Below, piece by piece: positions 1-7,187 of a stretch of DNA of 16,332 nucleotides. The notes below the pieces were generated by a model, which saw only the letters and a list, made by a program, of their open reading frames with translations, had not been told where the DNA came from and did not search any database. The position numbers and the translations under genes were made by a program. Position 1 is the stretch's first letter, and each line of letters starts with the position of its first letter. Source of the DNA: CAIXZV01 sp037446495 (GTDB lineage: Bacteria; Chloroflexota; Limnocylindria; Limnocylindrales; CSP1-4); contig JBBIIL010000068.1 in the NCBI GenBank assembly GCA_037446495.1, forward strand, positions 1 to 16,332. Reading direction: 5' to 3'.

Positions 1-423
1 GACGCCGAGGCACAGAGCGCCGGCAGTGGCGAGCGAGGCGTCCACCGTGACCGGCTGGCCGAAGCCGAGGACCGGGACCACCAGAGCTGCGACAAGCGCC
101 ACGACTACGACGGAGAGCACCTGGTAGCTGAGGATCCACGCCCGGTCGCGGAGCTGCCGCTCCCGCTCGTCGAGTCCGGGGCCCGGCATGTCGGCCCGGT
201 CGCGAGCGTATCGGTAGAGGATGAATGCCCCGAACAGCGTGACTCCGATCAGGAGGAAGCTGACCGGTCCCCAGAAGATCGGCGGGACGGTGGTCGCCGT
301 CCAGACGCTCGACCACGCGAACATCGCCGGGAGGCCGAGGAGCGTCCCGACCACCAGCACGTGGCGCCAGGTGCGCGACAGGCGTTCGATCCGTGATCGA
401 GGGTGAGCCGAGACCTGGTTCAT
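1..423 (-). CDS. Multi-pass membrane protein of unknown function, C-terminus cut by window edge
   Basis: An open frame starts with ATG at 423 and runs without a stop to base 1 (141 codons seen), so the C-terminus is missing. Hydrophobic segments lie at residues 21-41, 50-71 and 98-120, and a fourth appears to begin near 130. Between the second and third is a charged cytoplasmic loop with the motif LDERERQLRDRAW (84-96). From memory, a DERE-type motif of this kind occurs in small membrane proteins (DUF2178-like) often encoded beside a small HTH regulator; this is an inference. A GAGG about 10 nt upstream of the ATG can serve as ribosome binding site. The gene has its own promoter with a TTGACA box and a strong palindrome just upstream, so it is probably repressor-controlled. 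The function is not recognised. The gene is well supported by membrane topology and promoter, less so by family. Confidence 0.75.
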   Translation of the reverse strand, partial: MNQVSAHPRSRIERLSRTWRHVLVVGTLLGLPAMFAWSSVWTATTVPPIFWGPVSFLLIGVTLFGAFILYRYARDRADMPGPGLDERERQLRDRAWILSYQVLSVVVVALVAALVVPVLGFGQPVTVDASLATAGALCLGV

Positions 424-453
424 GACGGGACGCCTCGCTGTGTCTATCTTGCC

Positions 454-477
454 GTATGTTGTATGTATACAACATAC
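454..477. promoter_or_regulatory. Perfect inverted repeat, probable repressor operator
   Basis: Bases 454-463 (GTATGTTGTA) and 468-477 (TACAACATAC) are exact reverse complements separated by TGTA. The site is AT-rich in a roughly 70% GC window and lies directly downstream of a TTGACA -35 box on the minus strand, covering the spacer and the expected -10. A dimeric repressor bound here would block the promoter of the left-edge membrane gene. The core TTGTA-N4-TACAA is of the kind bound by GntR or PadR-type dimers, but the regulator is not in the window and cannot be assigned. Confidence 0.75.
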
Positions 478-483
478 TGTCAA
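455..483 (-). promoter_or_regulatory. Sigma-70-like promoter of the left-edge membrane gene
   Basis: On the minus strand a consensus -35 hexamer TTGACA occupies 483-478. At 16-17 nt spacing the possible -10 is CAACAT (461-456) or AACATA (460-455), both weak. Transcription would start near 448, about 25 nt before the ATG at 423. The weak -10 overlapped by the palindrome fits a tightly regulated promoter. The -35 is clear; the -10 is uncertain. Confidence 0.55.
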
Positions 484-541
484 GCACGTCCTGCCGACGA
501 GTCAGTCGGATCGCATCGGCACGGTGTTCTCTCGGCTGAGC

Positions 542-3500
542 TCAGTCGGTGGCCCGCCCTGGACCGCCAGCGCCTGTCGCGGCATGCCACGTGCGCACGG
601 TGTCCGGCGAGGCGGGAGTCGGCCGGCCGAGCAGGAAGCCCTGCCCGAGCTGCACCCCGAGTTCCCGGAGCATCGAGAGCTCTGCAGCCGTCTCGATCCC
701 CTCGGCGATGACCTCGCAGTGGGCCCGCTCGGCGAACTGGGCCAGGCCGGCGATCATCGCCTGGCGGGTGAGATCGCGGTCCACGCCCCGCACCAGGCTG
801 ATGTCCAGTTTGAGGAACTGCGGTCGCAGCTCCACCACGTGGCGCAGGCTCGCGAACCCCGACCCCGCGTCGTCGACGGCGAGGCTGACCGTCGGTCCCA
901 GCAGGTCGACGGCCCGTCGAACAGCCGGGTAGTCGTCGATCTCCACGTGCTCGGTCACCTCGAGCACGATCCGGCGCGACTGACCCGTGAGGAGGATGCC
1001 GAGCTCGTCACTGAGCCGAATCACCCCTGGCGAGACGTTCAGGCTGAGCCAGGCGTCCGCGGGAAGGGCCTCGGATGCCAGCAGCGCAGCCGCCATCGTG
1101 GCGAGCTCCATGTCGCTGCCCAGGCCGACCGTGTGCGCCTCGGCGATCATCCGATCCGGCGGCGTGCCGTCGGTGAACCGCGTGAGCGCCTCGTAGCCCA
1201 CAGGTGCGGCGGAGGCAAGCGCGAAGATCGGCTGGAAGACCGGGCCGAAGCCTCGATCGGCCAGGATGCTGCCGATCCGACCCTTCGCGAGGTCGGACCG
1301 GTGCACCCGCTCGAGGCGGGAGCTCAGGAGCGCGCTCGCCGTCGCGGCAAACTCGCTGACGGCCGGGAGGTGGTCGATCAGGTGCCGGGCATAGCTCTCG
1401 TCACACGTGCCGACCGCGACGAGGCCGAGCAGGCCTTCGCCGTTGCGGATCGGCGCGAAGGCAGACGCCTTGATGCCGACGCGCGTCATCGCCTCGCCGT
1501 ACGATCCGTCCTCGGGACGCAGGCGCCAGGCCTCGGACCACGAGCCCTCCAATCCCCGTTCGAAGAGGTACGCGGCCCGTGCGGCTGGAATCGGCCAGCC
1601 CGGTCGGAAGGGCAGGCCGTCGGGTCCGCCCGCGGCGAGGGTGGTCGCGCGCCCGGGTTCGGCGAAGTCGAAGATGGCCGCGATGTCGATTCCGGGCAGC
1701 GCAAGCAGCTCGCTGCAGATGTCGGCGGCCGTCTCCTCGGGCGTCGGGCTGGGTTGGAGGCGAGCCAGCGCCGCCGCCACCCGGGCCCGCTCGCGGAACT
1801 CGGCGGCGAGCGCAGACTCTGCGGCCCGAACCGCCGTGACGTCGCGCTCGACACCGACGTAGCCCGAGACCTCGCCGCCGCGGCCGCGGATCGGCGAGAG
1901 CGTCGCCTCGACCTCGTAGAGGGAGCCGTCCTTGCGCCGATTGGTCAGCGTCCCGGTCCAGCTCTGACCCCGGGCGAGCCGCCGCCACAGGGCCCGGTAG
2001 AAGCTTGCCGACTGGCGACCGCTCTTGAGCAACCGCGGGTTCCGCCCGATCGCCTCCTCTCGGCGATAGCCCGAGATGCGTTCGAAGCCCGGGTTCACGT
2101 ATTCGATCGTGCCGGCGAGGTCGGCGATGAGCACGGAGTCGGACGCCTGCTCGATCGCCGACACGAGGCGGGTCCGTTCCGCCTCGGCTGCGGCCGTCTC
2201 GGTCACGTCCTGGACGAAGCCGACCATCCGGGCGGGTGCCCCGCTCGGATCCCGCAGGACCTCGCCCTCGTCGTGGATGAACCGAACGCGGCCATCGGGC
2301 CAGACGGCGCGGTAGTCCTGGGCATACCGGCCGGCGCCGTTGATCGCCGCCCGCTCGGCGGACTGCACACGGGCCCGATCATCCGGATGCACGCATGCGA
2401 GGAACGCCTCCGGGGTCAGACCCATCGACCCGGGCTCGACCCCGAAGATCCGGTGGAGCTCGTCCGAGCGCATGGTGACCCCCCTCACGAGGTCCCAGTC
2501 CCAGCTCCCGATGTGGGCGATCCGCTGGGCCTCCGCCAGGTTCCGCTCGCTGTCGCGGAGTGCCTGCTCTGCCCCAAGCCTCGCCGAGATGTCGCGGATG
2601 TTGCGCTGGAGGCGGCCGTCGGGGAGCCTCGTGAAGCTGACCTCGACCGGGAGGCTCGTGCCGTCCCGGCGCCGGTACCGGCGCTCGACGAGGAGCCCCG
2701 TCCCGATCCGGGTGGCGGCCAGCCGGTCGCCCATGTCCTCGGGGCTCAGCGTGTCGTCGTCGGCGGCGAGGTCGGGCGAGTAGGTGGCGAGGATCTCCTC
2801 GCGCGTGTAGCCCAGCATCCGGCAGATGGCCGGGTTGGCCTCGACATAGCGGCCGCTGCGGTCAGACACGAGGATGCCGTCGGCCGCCTGCTCGACGAGT
2901 GCGCGGTAGTGCTCCTCGCTGTACCGCAGCGCCTGCGCACCCCGCTCTCGCTCGGTCACGTCGAACGAGATCCCGAGCGTGCCCTGGATCGTCCCGTCCG
3001 GACGCCGCAACGGCTCGACGCGCACGACATAGTCCCGGCCGGCGAAGACCGCGTCGTAGCTGGATCCCGTTCCGAGCAGCGCCTGGCGGTGGGCGACGAT
3101 CGCGGGATCGGACGGGTCGCTCGTCCCGGCGAAGTCGTACAGGTGGGTGCCCACGATCTGGTTCGGCCCTAGGCCCAGGCTGGCGAGCCCTGCGCCCAGT
3201 GACGACGTGCAGCGCAGCTCGGTGTCGGTTGACCAGATCATCCCGGGCATCTGGTCGAGGAAGAGCTGGAGCCGGGCCTCCCGATCGGCGAGCAGGTCCA
3301 CCGCCAGCTTGCGCTCGGTGACGTCCGAGAAGAAACCGACGATGCAGGCGACCCCGTCGATCTCGACGGGTGACGCCTTGATGTCCGCAAGGACCACGCG
3401 GCCGTCCTTGCGCAGGCAGGGGACCGCACGCGAGATGCCGGCGCCGTTCACGAGCGACGCAAACCGCTCGAGGATCCCCGGCCGGGCCTCCGGCGGATGA

Positions 3501-4120
3501 ATGTCGACGACGGTCAGGCTGGTCAGCTCGTCGCGGCTGTAGCCGAGGAAGGTGCTGGCGGCGCCGTTCACATAGCGGAAGCGCCGCGTCTGCTGCTCGG
3601 CGATGAGGATCGCCTCGATCGTGCCTTCGAAGATGGCCGCGTAGCGGCGCTCGGACGCGACAAGCGCCTCATGGGTCCGCCGATCGTCGGTGATGTCGGC
3701 GATGGTCCCGAGCATCCAGATCGGTCGCCCGGCCGCGTCGCGTTCGACGCGCCCGCGCCCGGCGACCCAGCGCTCCTCGCCGGTGTCCAGCCGGAGGATC
3801 CGGTATTGGCGGTCGAATGGCTGGCCGCGGCCGAGGACATCGTGGGCGAAGTAGGCGAGCATCGCCTCGCGGTCATCCGGATGGATGAGCGCCGCCCAGC
3901 CGTCGACCGACCGGTCGAACGCGGCACCGATCCCGAGGATGGCATCCAGGCCTGGCGAGCTCACCCAGCGGCCCGCCGCGACGTCCATCGCATAGGACCC
4001 GATCCGGGCGACCACCTCGACGTCATCGAGGCTGGGGCCAGCGGGCGAGGCGTTCGCGCGAGGCGCGTTCGCGTGTGCCATCAGGGCCGACGAGAGCCGG
4101 GGACGCGGCTTGGCTGCCAT
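542..4120 (-). CDS. Six-PAS/GAF/EAL sensor cyclic-di-GMP phosphodiesterase
   Basis: 1192 residues; probable soluble sensor that hydrolyses cyclic di-GMP. Domains in order: PAS at about 33-150, 155-272, 280-392, 398-516, 525-643 and 650-765, most with the PAC-like ending G-x-x-x-D-V/I-T/S; a GAF domain at about 785-935; an EAL domain at about 948-1178. There is no GGDEF domain, no clear signal peptide and no membrane segment. The EAL catalytic set is present: E977-A-L, N1028, E1054, D1083-D1084 in DDAGSG, K1104, E1140 and Q1160, so activity is expected. I chose ATG at 4120 because GGGAAG lies 9 nt upstream; a GTG at 4264 in the same frame would add 48 low-complexity residues without a visible Shine-Dalgarno. 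Signals such as redox, light or small ligands are likely inputs for PAS/GAF domains, but no cofactor residues were assigned. It stands apart from its neighbours. Confidence 0.9.
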   Translation of the reverse strand: MAAKPRPRLSSALMAHANAPRANASPAGPSLDDVEVVARIGSYAMDVAAGRWVSSPGLDAILGIGAAFDRSVDGWAALIHPDDREAMLAYFAHDVLGRGQPFDRQYRILRLDTGEERWVAGRGRVERDAAGRPIWMLGTIADITDDRRTHEALVASERRYAAIFEGTIEAILIAEQQTRRFRYVNGAASTFLGYSRDELTSLTVVDIHPPEARPGILERFASLVNGAGISRAVPCLRKDGRVVLADIKASPVEIDGVACIVGFFSDVTERKLAVDLLADREARLQLFLDQMPGMIWSTDTELRCTSSLGAGLASLGLGPNQIVGTHLYDFAGTSDPSDPAIVAHRQALLGTGSSYDAVFAGRDYVVRVEPLRRPDGTIQGTLGISFDVTERERGAQALRYSEEHYRALVEQAADGILVSDRSGRYVEANPAICRMLGYTREEILATYSPDLAADDDTLSPEDMGDRLAATRIGTGLLVERRYRRRDGTSLPVEVSFTRLPDGRLQRNIRDISARLGAEQALRDSERNLAEAQRIAHIGSWDWDLVRGVTMRSDELHRIFGVEPGSMGLTPEAFLACVHPDDRARVQSAERAAINGAGRYAQDYRAVWPDGRVRFIHDEGEVLRDPSGAPARMVGFVQDVTETAAAEAERTRLVSAIEQASDSVLIADLAGTIEYVNPGFERISGYRREEAIGRNPRLLKSGRQSASFYRALWRRLARGQSWTGTLTNRRKDGSLYEVEATLSPIRGRGGEVSGYVGVERDVTAVRAAESALAAEFRERARVAAALARLQPSPTPEETAADICSELLALPGIDIAAIFDFAEPGRATTLAAGGPDGLPFRPGWPIPAARAAYLFERGLEGSWSEAWRLRPEDGSYGEAMTRVGIKASAFAPIRNGEGLLGLVAVGTCDESYARHLIDHLPAVSEFAATASALLSSRLERVHRSDLAKGRIGSILADRGFGPVFQPIFALASAAPVGYEALTRFTDGTPPDRMIAEAHTVGLGSDMELATMAAALLASEALPADAWLSLNVSPGVIRLSDELGILLTGQSRRIVLEVTEHVEIDDYPAVRRAVDLLGPTVSLAVDDAGSGFASLRHVVELRPQFLKLDISLVRGVDRDLTRQAMIAGLAQFAERAHCEVIAEGIETAAELSMLRELGVQLGQGFLLGRPTPASPDTVRTWHAATGAGGPGRATD

Positions 4121-4138
4121 GGACTGACTTCCCAGCGT

Positions 4139-4164
4139 GCTCGGCGCCGCTGAGCGCACCGAGC
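4139..4164 (-). other. Leader hairpin just upstream of the EAL gene's ribosome binding site
   Basis: On the minus strand GCTCGGTGC and GCGCCGAGC can form a 9-bp stem (one G-U pair) with an 8-nt loop. It ends about 10 nt before the GGGAAG Shine-Dalgarno of the gene starting at 4120. There is no U-tract, so it is not an intrinsic terminator. It may affect translation; this is inference from position only. Confidence 0.4.
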
Positions 4165-4213
4165 TCGATGGCTCGACGCGTGCCCTGGGACGCCGTATCG
4201 CGTGTGGATCGCT

Positions 4214-4229
4214 GGTGCCCTTTGGCACC
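4214..4229 (-). other. Second leader hairpin upstream of the EAL gene
   Basis: GGTGCC and GGCACC flank a 4-nt loop, giving a perfect 6-bp stem on the minus strand, about 94 nt before the start at 4120. A CATAAT -10-like hexamer lies just upstream on the same strand (about 4236-4241) without a convincing -35. The 4121-4340 spacer holds nothing else that I recognise; I could not match it to a known c-di-GMP riboswitch consensus. Confidence 0.3.
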
Positions 4230-4340
4230 GAGTTGATTATGCCCCCGGCGCGCGCGGAGGCCACCGTACCGATGGCGACCAGCGCGTGTCGATCGTCCTG
4301 CCTCGAGCGACTGCCCGACGGAGACCAAACGTGGTTGCGG

Positions 4341-4514
4341 TCAGCGCCGGTTGAAGAGGAACAGGGCGCCCGCGACCACGAGCACCAGGATCCCAGCCAC
4401 GAAGACCCAGTCGCCCCACCCCTGGCCGTGGTTCACCCGGCCGACCAGGATGAGGATCGCCGAGACCACCGCCAGCAGCGTCGCGAATGGATTCGATCTC
4501 ACGCGAGACGGCAC
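4341..4514 (-). CDS. Small two-helix membrane protein, paralogue of the one at 7029-7187
   Basis: 57 residues with two hydrophobic helices (about 10-25 and 36-54) joined by a short loop containing GRVN and ending in a basic tail (NRR). The start is GTG at 4514 because GGAGG (4521-4525) sits 6 nt upstream; a longer frame back to ATG 4565 lacks such a site. It follows the ABC permease gene by 60 nt on the same strand and is probably the last gene of the ABC operon. Its GRVN loop, the W-V-x-V-A-G segment and the equal length after GRVN match the small protein at 7029-7187. Function unknown. A role as an accessory membrane subunit of the ABC transporter is inferred from context only. Confidence 0.75.
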   Translation of the reverse strand: MPSRVRSNPFATLLAVVSAILILVGRVNHGQGWGDWVFVAGILVLVVAGALFLFNRR

Positions 4515-4520
4515 CTGATT

Positions 4521-4525
4521 CCTCC
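4521..4525 (-). promoter_or_regulatory. Ribosome binding site that fixes the GTG start at 4514
   Basis: GGAGG on the minus strand, 6 nt before the GTG. It supports the 57-residue product over the upstream ATG at 4565. Confidence 0.7.
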
Positions 4526-4574
4526 AGTCAAAGCGGGCCCGATCGGGCCACGACAGGCCGCCCACTGCGGGGCG

Positions 4575-5738
4575 TCACCCACGGAACGCATCCATGAACC
4601 GCACCCTGGTCCCGATTCGCATGGCCGCATTGGCGTAGACGCGGCCGGCCAGCCGGGTGAGCCCCGCGATGGCAGCAGCGGTCAGCACCAGGGCCAGCCC
4701 GACCTGCCAGGCGGGCACGTCGCCGCCGGCCATGCGCACGGGCATCAGGACCGGCGCGAACGGCGGCACCATCGAGGCGATCGCCACGACGGGGCTCGTC
4801 GGGTTGGCCAGGGCGAGGTAGGCGAGCAGGTAGGAGCCGATCTGGAACACCGCGACCGGGGCGACGGCGCTCTGGACCTCCTCGGGACGCGAGACCAGCG
4901 CCGCCAGGGTCGCGTACCCCGTCGCGTAGAGCAGGAAGCCGAGCACGAAGAAGAGCAGGTATCCGAGCACGGCCACCGTCCCCAGCGCAGGGGTCGTGAT
5001 CACGTTCGTCGCGGCGACCGCGGCCAGCGTCGCCGCGGCCACGATGCCCAGCTGCAGGAGGGCGACCAGACCGATCCCGAGGACCTTGCCGGCCAACAGC
5101 CGGGTCGGCGGGACGGTGGCGAGCAGGATCTCCATGATCCGGGTGGCCTTCTCCTCGACCACGCCCTGGGCGACCATGCCGCCGTAGAGGCCGAGGGAGA
5201 TGTACAGCAGGATGGCGACCCCCAGCCCGACCACCCGATCCTGGGTCGGCGCGGGCTTGGGCTGGAGGGCATCGACCGGGACCTCCAGCCCGCTGGTCAC
5301 CGTCGCCAGGACCCCCGGGGGGACGCCGAGTGACGTGAAGCGGGCGGACAGCACGGCCCGCTGGAGCGCGTTCTGCACCGCCGCAGGGGCCGACTGCTTG
5401 ACCACGGCGGTCGGCGCGGTCGCGGCACCGATCACCAGCACGTCGAGTGCGCCTGACGACACCTGCGCCCGGCCCGTGGCCTCATCGGTCACGGTGCTGA
5501 CCGTGACTGGCTGCCCCAGGGTCGCCGCAGAGGCCATGAAGTCCTGCTCGAGCGCCGCCGATCCGCCGGTGAACCCGACGCTGACGGTCGTGGACAGTCC
5601 GCCCAGGAGGGAGTACCCCACGATCCCGAGCACCACGAGGGCGACCATCGCCACAGTCCCGCCGAGGAAGGCCCGGGAGCGCAACCGGACGAGCATCTCG
5701 CGCCGCGCCACCAGGAACACGATCGGCCACGTGGTCAC
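4575..5738 (-). CDS. ABC-2 type permease, NatB-like
   Basis: 387 residues. The N-terminus carries a charged stretch, then a membrane helix (about 23-47), a large outside domain (about 48-165), and a C-terminal bundle of helices (about 169-190, 218-245, 252-280, 287-312, 345-367). The segment VVEEKATRIMEILLATV (193-209), followed by LLAGKVLG, is the coupling-region signature of NatB/ABC2_membrane_3 permeases, in which the first helix is separated from the rest by an extracytoplasmic domain. It would pair with the ATPase at 7180-7946 to export an unknown substrate; Na+ or drug export is known for relatives but not shown here. The start is GTG at 5738, overlapping the stop of the lipoprotein gene by 3 nt (GTGA), so the two are probably translationally coupled. 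A longer in-frame extension to 6425 is an artefact inside the lipoprotein gene. Confidence 0.9.
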   Translation of the reverse strand: MTTWPIVFLVARREMLVRLRSRAFLGGTVAMVALVVLGIVGYSLLGGLSTTVSVGFTGGSAALEQDFMASAATLGQPVTVSTVTDEATGRAQVSSGALDVLVIGAATAPTAVVKQSAPAAVQNALQRAVLSARFTSLGVPPGVLATVTSGLEVPVDALQPKPAPTQDRVVGLGVAILLYISLGLYGGMVAQGVVEEKATRIMEILLATVPPTRLLAGKVLGIGLVALLQLGIVAAATLAAVAATNVITTPALGTVAVLGYLLFFVLGFLLYATGYATLAALVSRPEEVQSAVAPVAVFQIGSYLLAYLALANPTSPVVAIASMVPPFAPVLMPVRMAGGDVPAWQVGLALVLTAAAIAGLTRLAGRVYANAAMRIGTRVRFMDAFRG

Positions 5739-7024
5739 TTGAGGCACCCCGCCACGCCGGCCGCCACCAGCGTGCTCAAGGGACAGACCGTGGCCTGCGG
5801 GTAGTAGGGCCCCATGACCGCGGCGGTGGCCGCCGGGTCGTTGACCTGGGTCACGCGCGCGGGCGAGAAGGCGAAGCCCGGGCTCACGAGCATGTAGCGG
5901 AACAGGAGGAGGTGGGCAGTCGCCGGCTGCGCCGCGGAGAACGGCAGGAACGTGGCGCCCGCCACGCCATCGACCGCGGCGCGCTCGGACTCCGTGCCGA
6001 GCACGAAGGCGTAGTCGCCGGCCGCGTCGAGCTTGGCCTGGTCGTCGGCGCGGCATCCGGTGTCGATGCCGCCGGACGGCATCAGGTTCATCACCGTGGG
6101 CAGGAGGCCGGTGGCGAGTGCCGCGCACAGGGACCAGTAGCGCATGTCCTCGCCGGCCGCGGGCCAGGGGGACGGGTGGTCGCCGGTGGCGTGCGTCGGC
6201 GCCCTGCCGTGGATCACTGCCACATCGCCCGGCCCAGGCGGCGTGAGATAGGCGAGGAGGTACGGCGTGTCGGTGTTCGGCCCCAGCGTCGCGATGGCCG
6301 CCTTGAAGAACTGGAGCTGGCCCACCGGCTGGGTCGAGGCCGACGGGGTGGGCGTCGGTGTCGGGGCTGGCACCGGGGAGGAGGACGGGCGCGGGGCGTT
6401 GAGGGGCGAGGAGAAGGTCGTGCACGGCGCGAACGTCGCCGACTGGCCCCCCTGCTCCTGCGTCAGCGTGGGCAGCGTCACCCGCGAGACGTCACCCCCG
6501 GCGGGGAGGTACACGCGGTACACGAGGAGGCCCTGCCCGCTCGTGGTGCCCTCGGGGGCGATCGGTATCGTGTTCGCCTGCCCCGGCGCGACGTCCTCGC
6601 GCAGCGTCACGGTGTAGTGCCCGCCGGGCAGGGCCGGCTGCCGCCATGGGTTGACGCCGCCAGGGTCCGGTGCGATCTGATAGTCCGCCAGCGCGGACCC
6701 AACGCCGTTGCGCGTGAACGGGCTGCTCGCCGGCTGCGTGTAGACCTCGAGGGAGGCGTAGCGGGCGTCGGGGAACGTGCCGGACAGGACGATCCGCAGG
6801 CCCGGGGCGACCGAGAAGGGCTCGAGCCAGTAGACGGCCCCCGTGTCCACGATCAGCATGTTGGTCGAGATGGGGTCAACCTCCTCCGGCCAGGCGCACG
6901 CTTGCGCCCCGGCTGGCCCGGTTGCTGCCGGAGATGACGGCGCGCCGGGCGATGCGGTTGCCGCAGGCGAGCACCCGGCCACGAGGGCAACGGCGGCGAG
7001 CCCGAGGGCAACTCGGCGTGGCAT
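5735..7024 (-). CDS. Secreted lipoprotein of unknown function inside the ABC operon
   Basis: 429 residues. Signal peptide MPRRVALGLAAVALVAGC with lipobox V15-A-G-C18, so Cys18 should be lipidated and the protein anchored outside the cytoplasmic membrane. Residues about 40-200 form a beta-rich domain with features such as DARYASLEVY (86-95), DYQIAPDPG (114-122) and LVYRVYLP (167-174). From memory these recall exported DUF1254/DUF1214-like proteins common in actinobacteria, of unknown role. A Pro/Thr/Ser-rich linker lies at about 209-233, and a second domain follows (about 236-429) with several cysteines (C300, C324, C414, C427). AAGGGA lies about 7 nt before the ATG. It sits 4 nt after the small membrane gene and overlaps the permease start, so it belongs to the transporter operon. 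It may bind substrate or modulate the exporter, but this is inference. Confidence 0.85.
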   Translation of the reverse strand: MPRRVALGLAAVALVAGCSPAATASPGAPSSPAATGPAGAQACAWPEEVDPISTNMLIVDTGAVYWLEPFSVAPGLRIVLSGTFPDARYASLEVYTQPASSPFTRNGVGSALADYQIAPDPGGVNPWRQPALPGGHYTVTLREDVAPGQANTIPIAPEGTTSGQGLLVYRVYLPAGGDVSRVTLPTLTQEQGGQSATFAPCTTFSSPLNAPRPSSSPVPAPTPTPTPSASTQPVGQLQFFKAAIATLGPNTDTPYLLAYLTPPGPGDVAVIHGRAPTHATGDHPSPWPAAGEDMRYWSLCAALATGLLPTVMNLMPSGGIDTGCRADDQAKLDAAGDYAFVLGTESERAAVDGVAGATFLPFSAAQPATAHLLLFRYMLVSPGFAFSPARVTQVNDPAATAAVMGPYYPQATVCPLSTLVAAGVAGCLK

Positions 7025-7028
7025 GCCG

Positions 7029-7187
7029 CTATCCCTTCATGGCGAGGGCGACGACAGCGGTGATCGCGAGGATCGCGTACCCGGCGACCGCGACCCAGTT
7101 GCCCCCGGGGCGGCGACGGTTGACCCGGCCGTACACGATGAGGACCACGGCAACCACCACCGGCAGGACCAGGACGGGACTACGCAC
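7029..7187 (-). CDS. Small two-helix membrane protein overlapping the ABC ATPase gene
   Basis: 52 residues. Two hydrophobic helices (about 3-20 and 31-50) flank a basic loop, GRVNRRRPGG. The GTG start at 7187 overlaps the ATPase stop (7180-7182) by 8 nt, and GGAGG lies 9 nt upstream. The protein aligns with the small protein at 4341-4514 through its start (RSP/RSN), GRVN and the W-V-x-V-A-G motif, with equal length after GRVN. In simple gene calling this frame joins across the assembly gap to the ATPase N-terminus and gives a false 305-residue fusion. Function unknown; context suggests a small accessory subunit of the ABC exporter. Confidence 0.75.
   Translation of the reverse strand: MRSPVLVLPVVVAVVLIVYGRVNRRRPGGNWVAVAGYAILAITAVVALAMKG

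Noticed and set aside
422..3172. 916-codon open frame on the plus strand
   Set aside because: It runs antiparallel to the PAS/EAL gene, is rich in Arg, Gly, Asp and Glu without domain motifs, and is a usual GC-rich shadow frame.
4121..4264. N-terminal extension of the EAL protein to GTG 4264
   Set aside because: No Shine-Dalgarno, low-complexity residues, and it would translate through the leader hairpins; ATG 4120 has GGGAAG upstream.
4575..6425. 616-residue form of the permease
   Set aside because: The first 229 residues lie out of frame within the lipoprotein gene and are Arg/His/Pro-rich; the membrane protein begins at GTG 5738.
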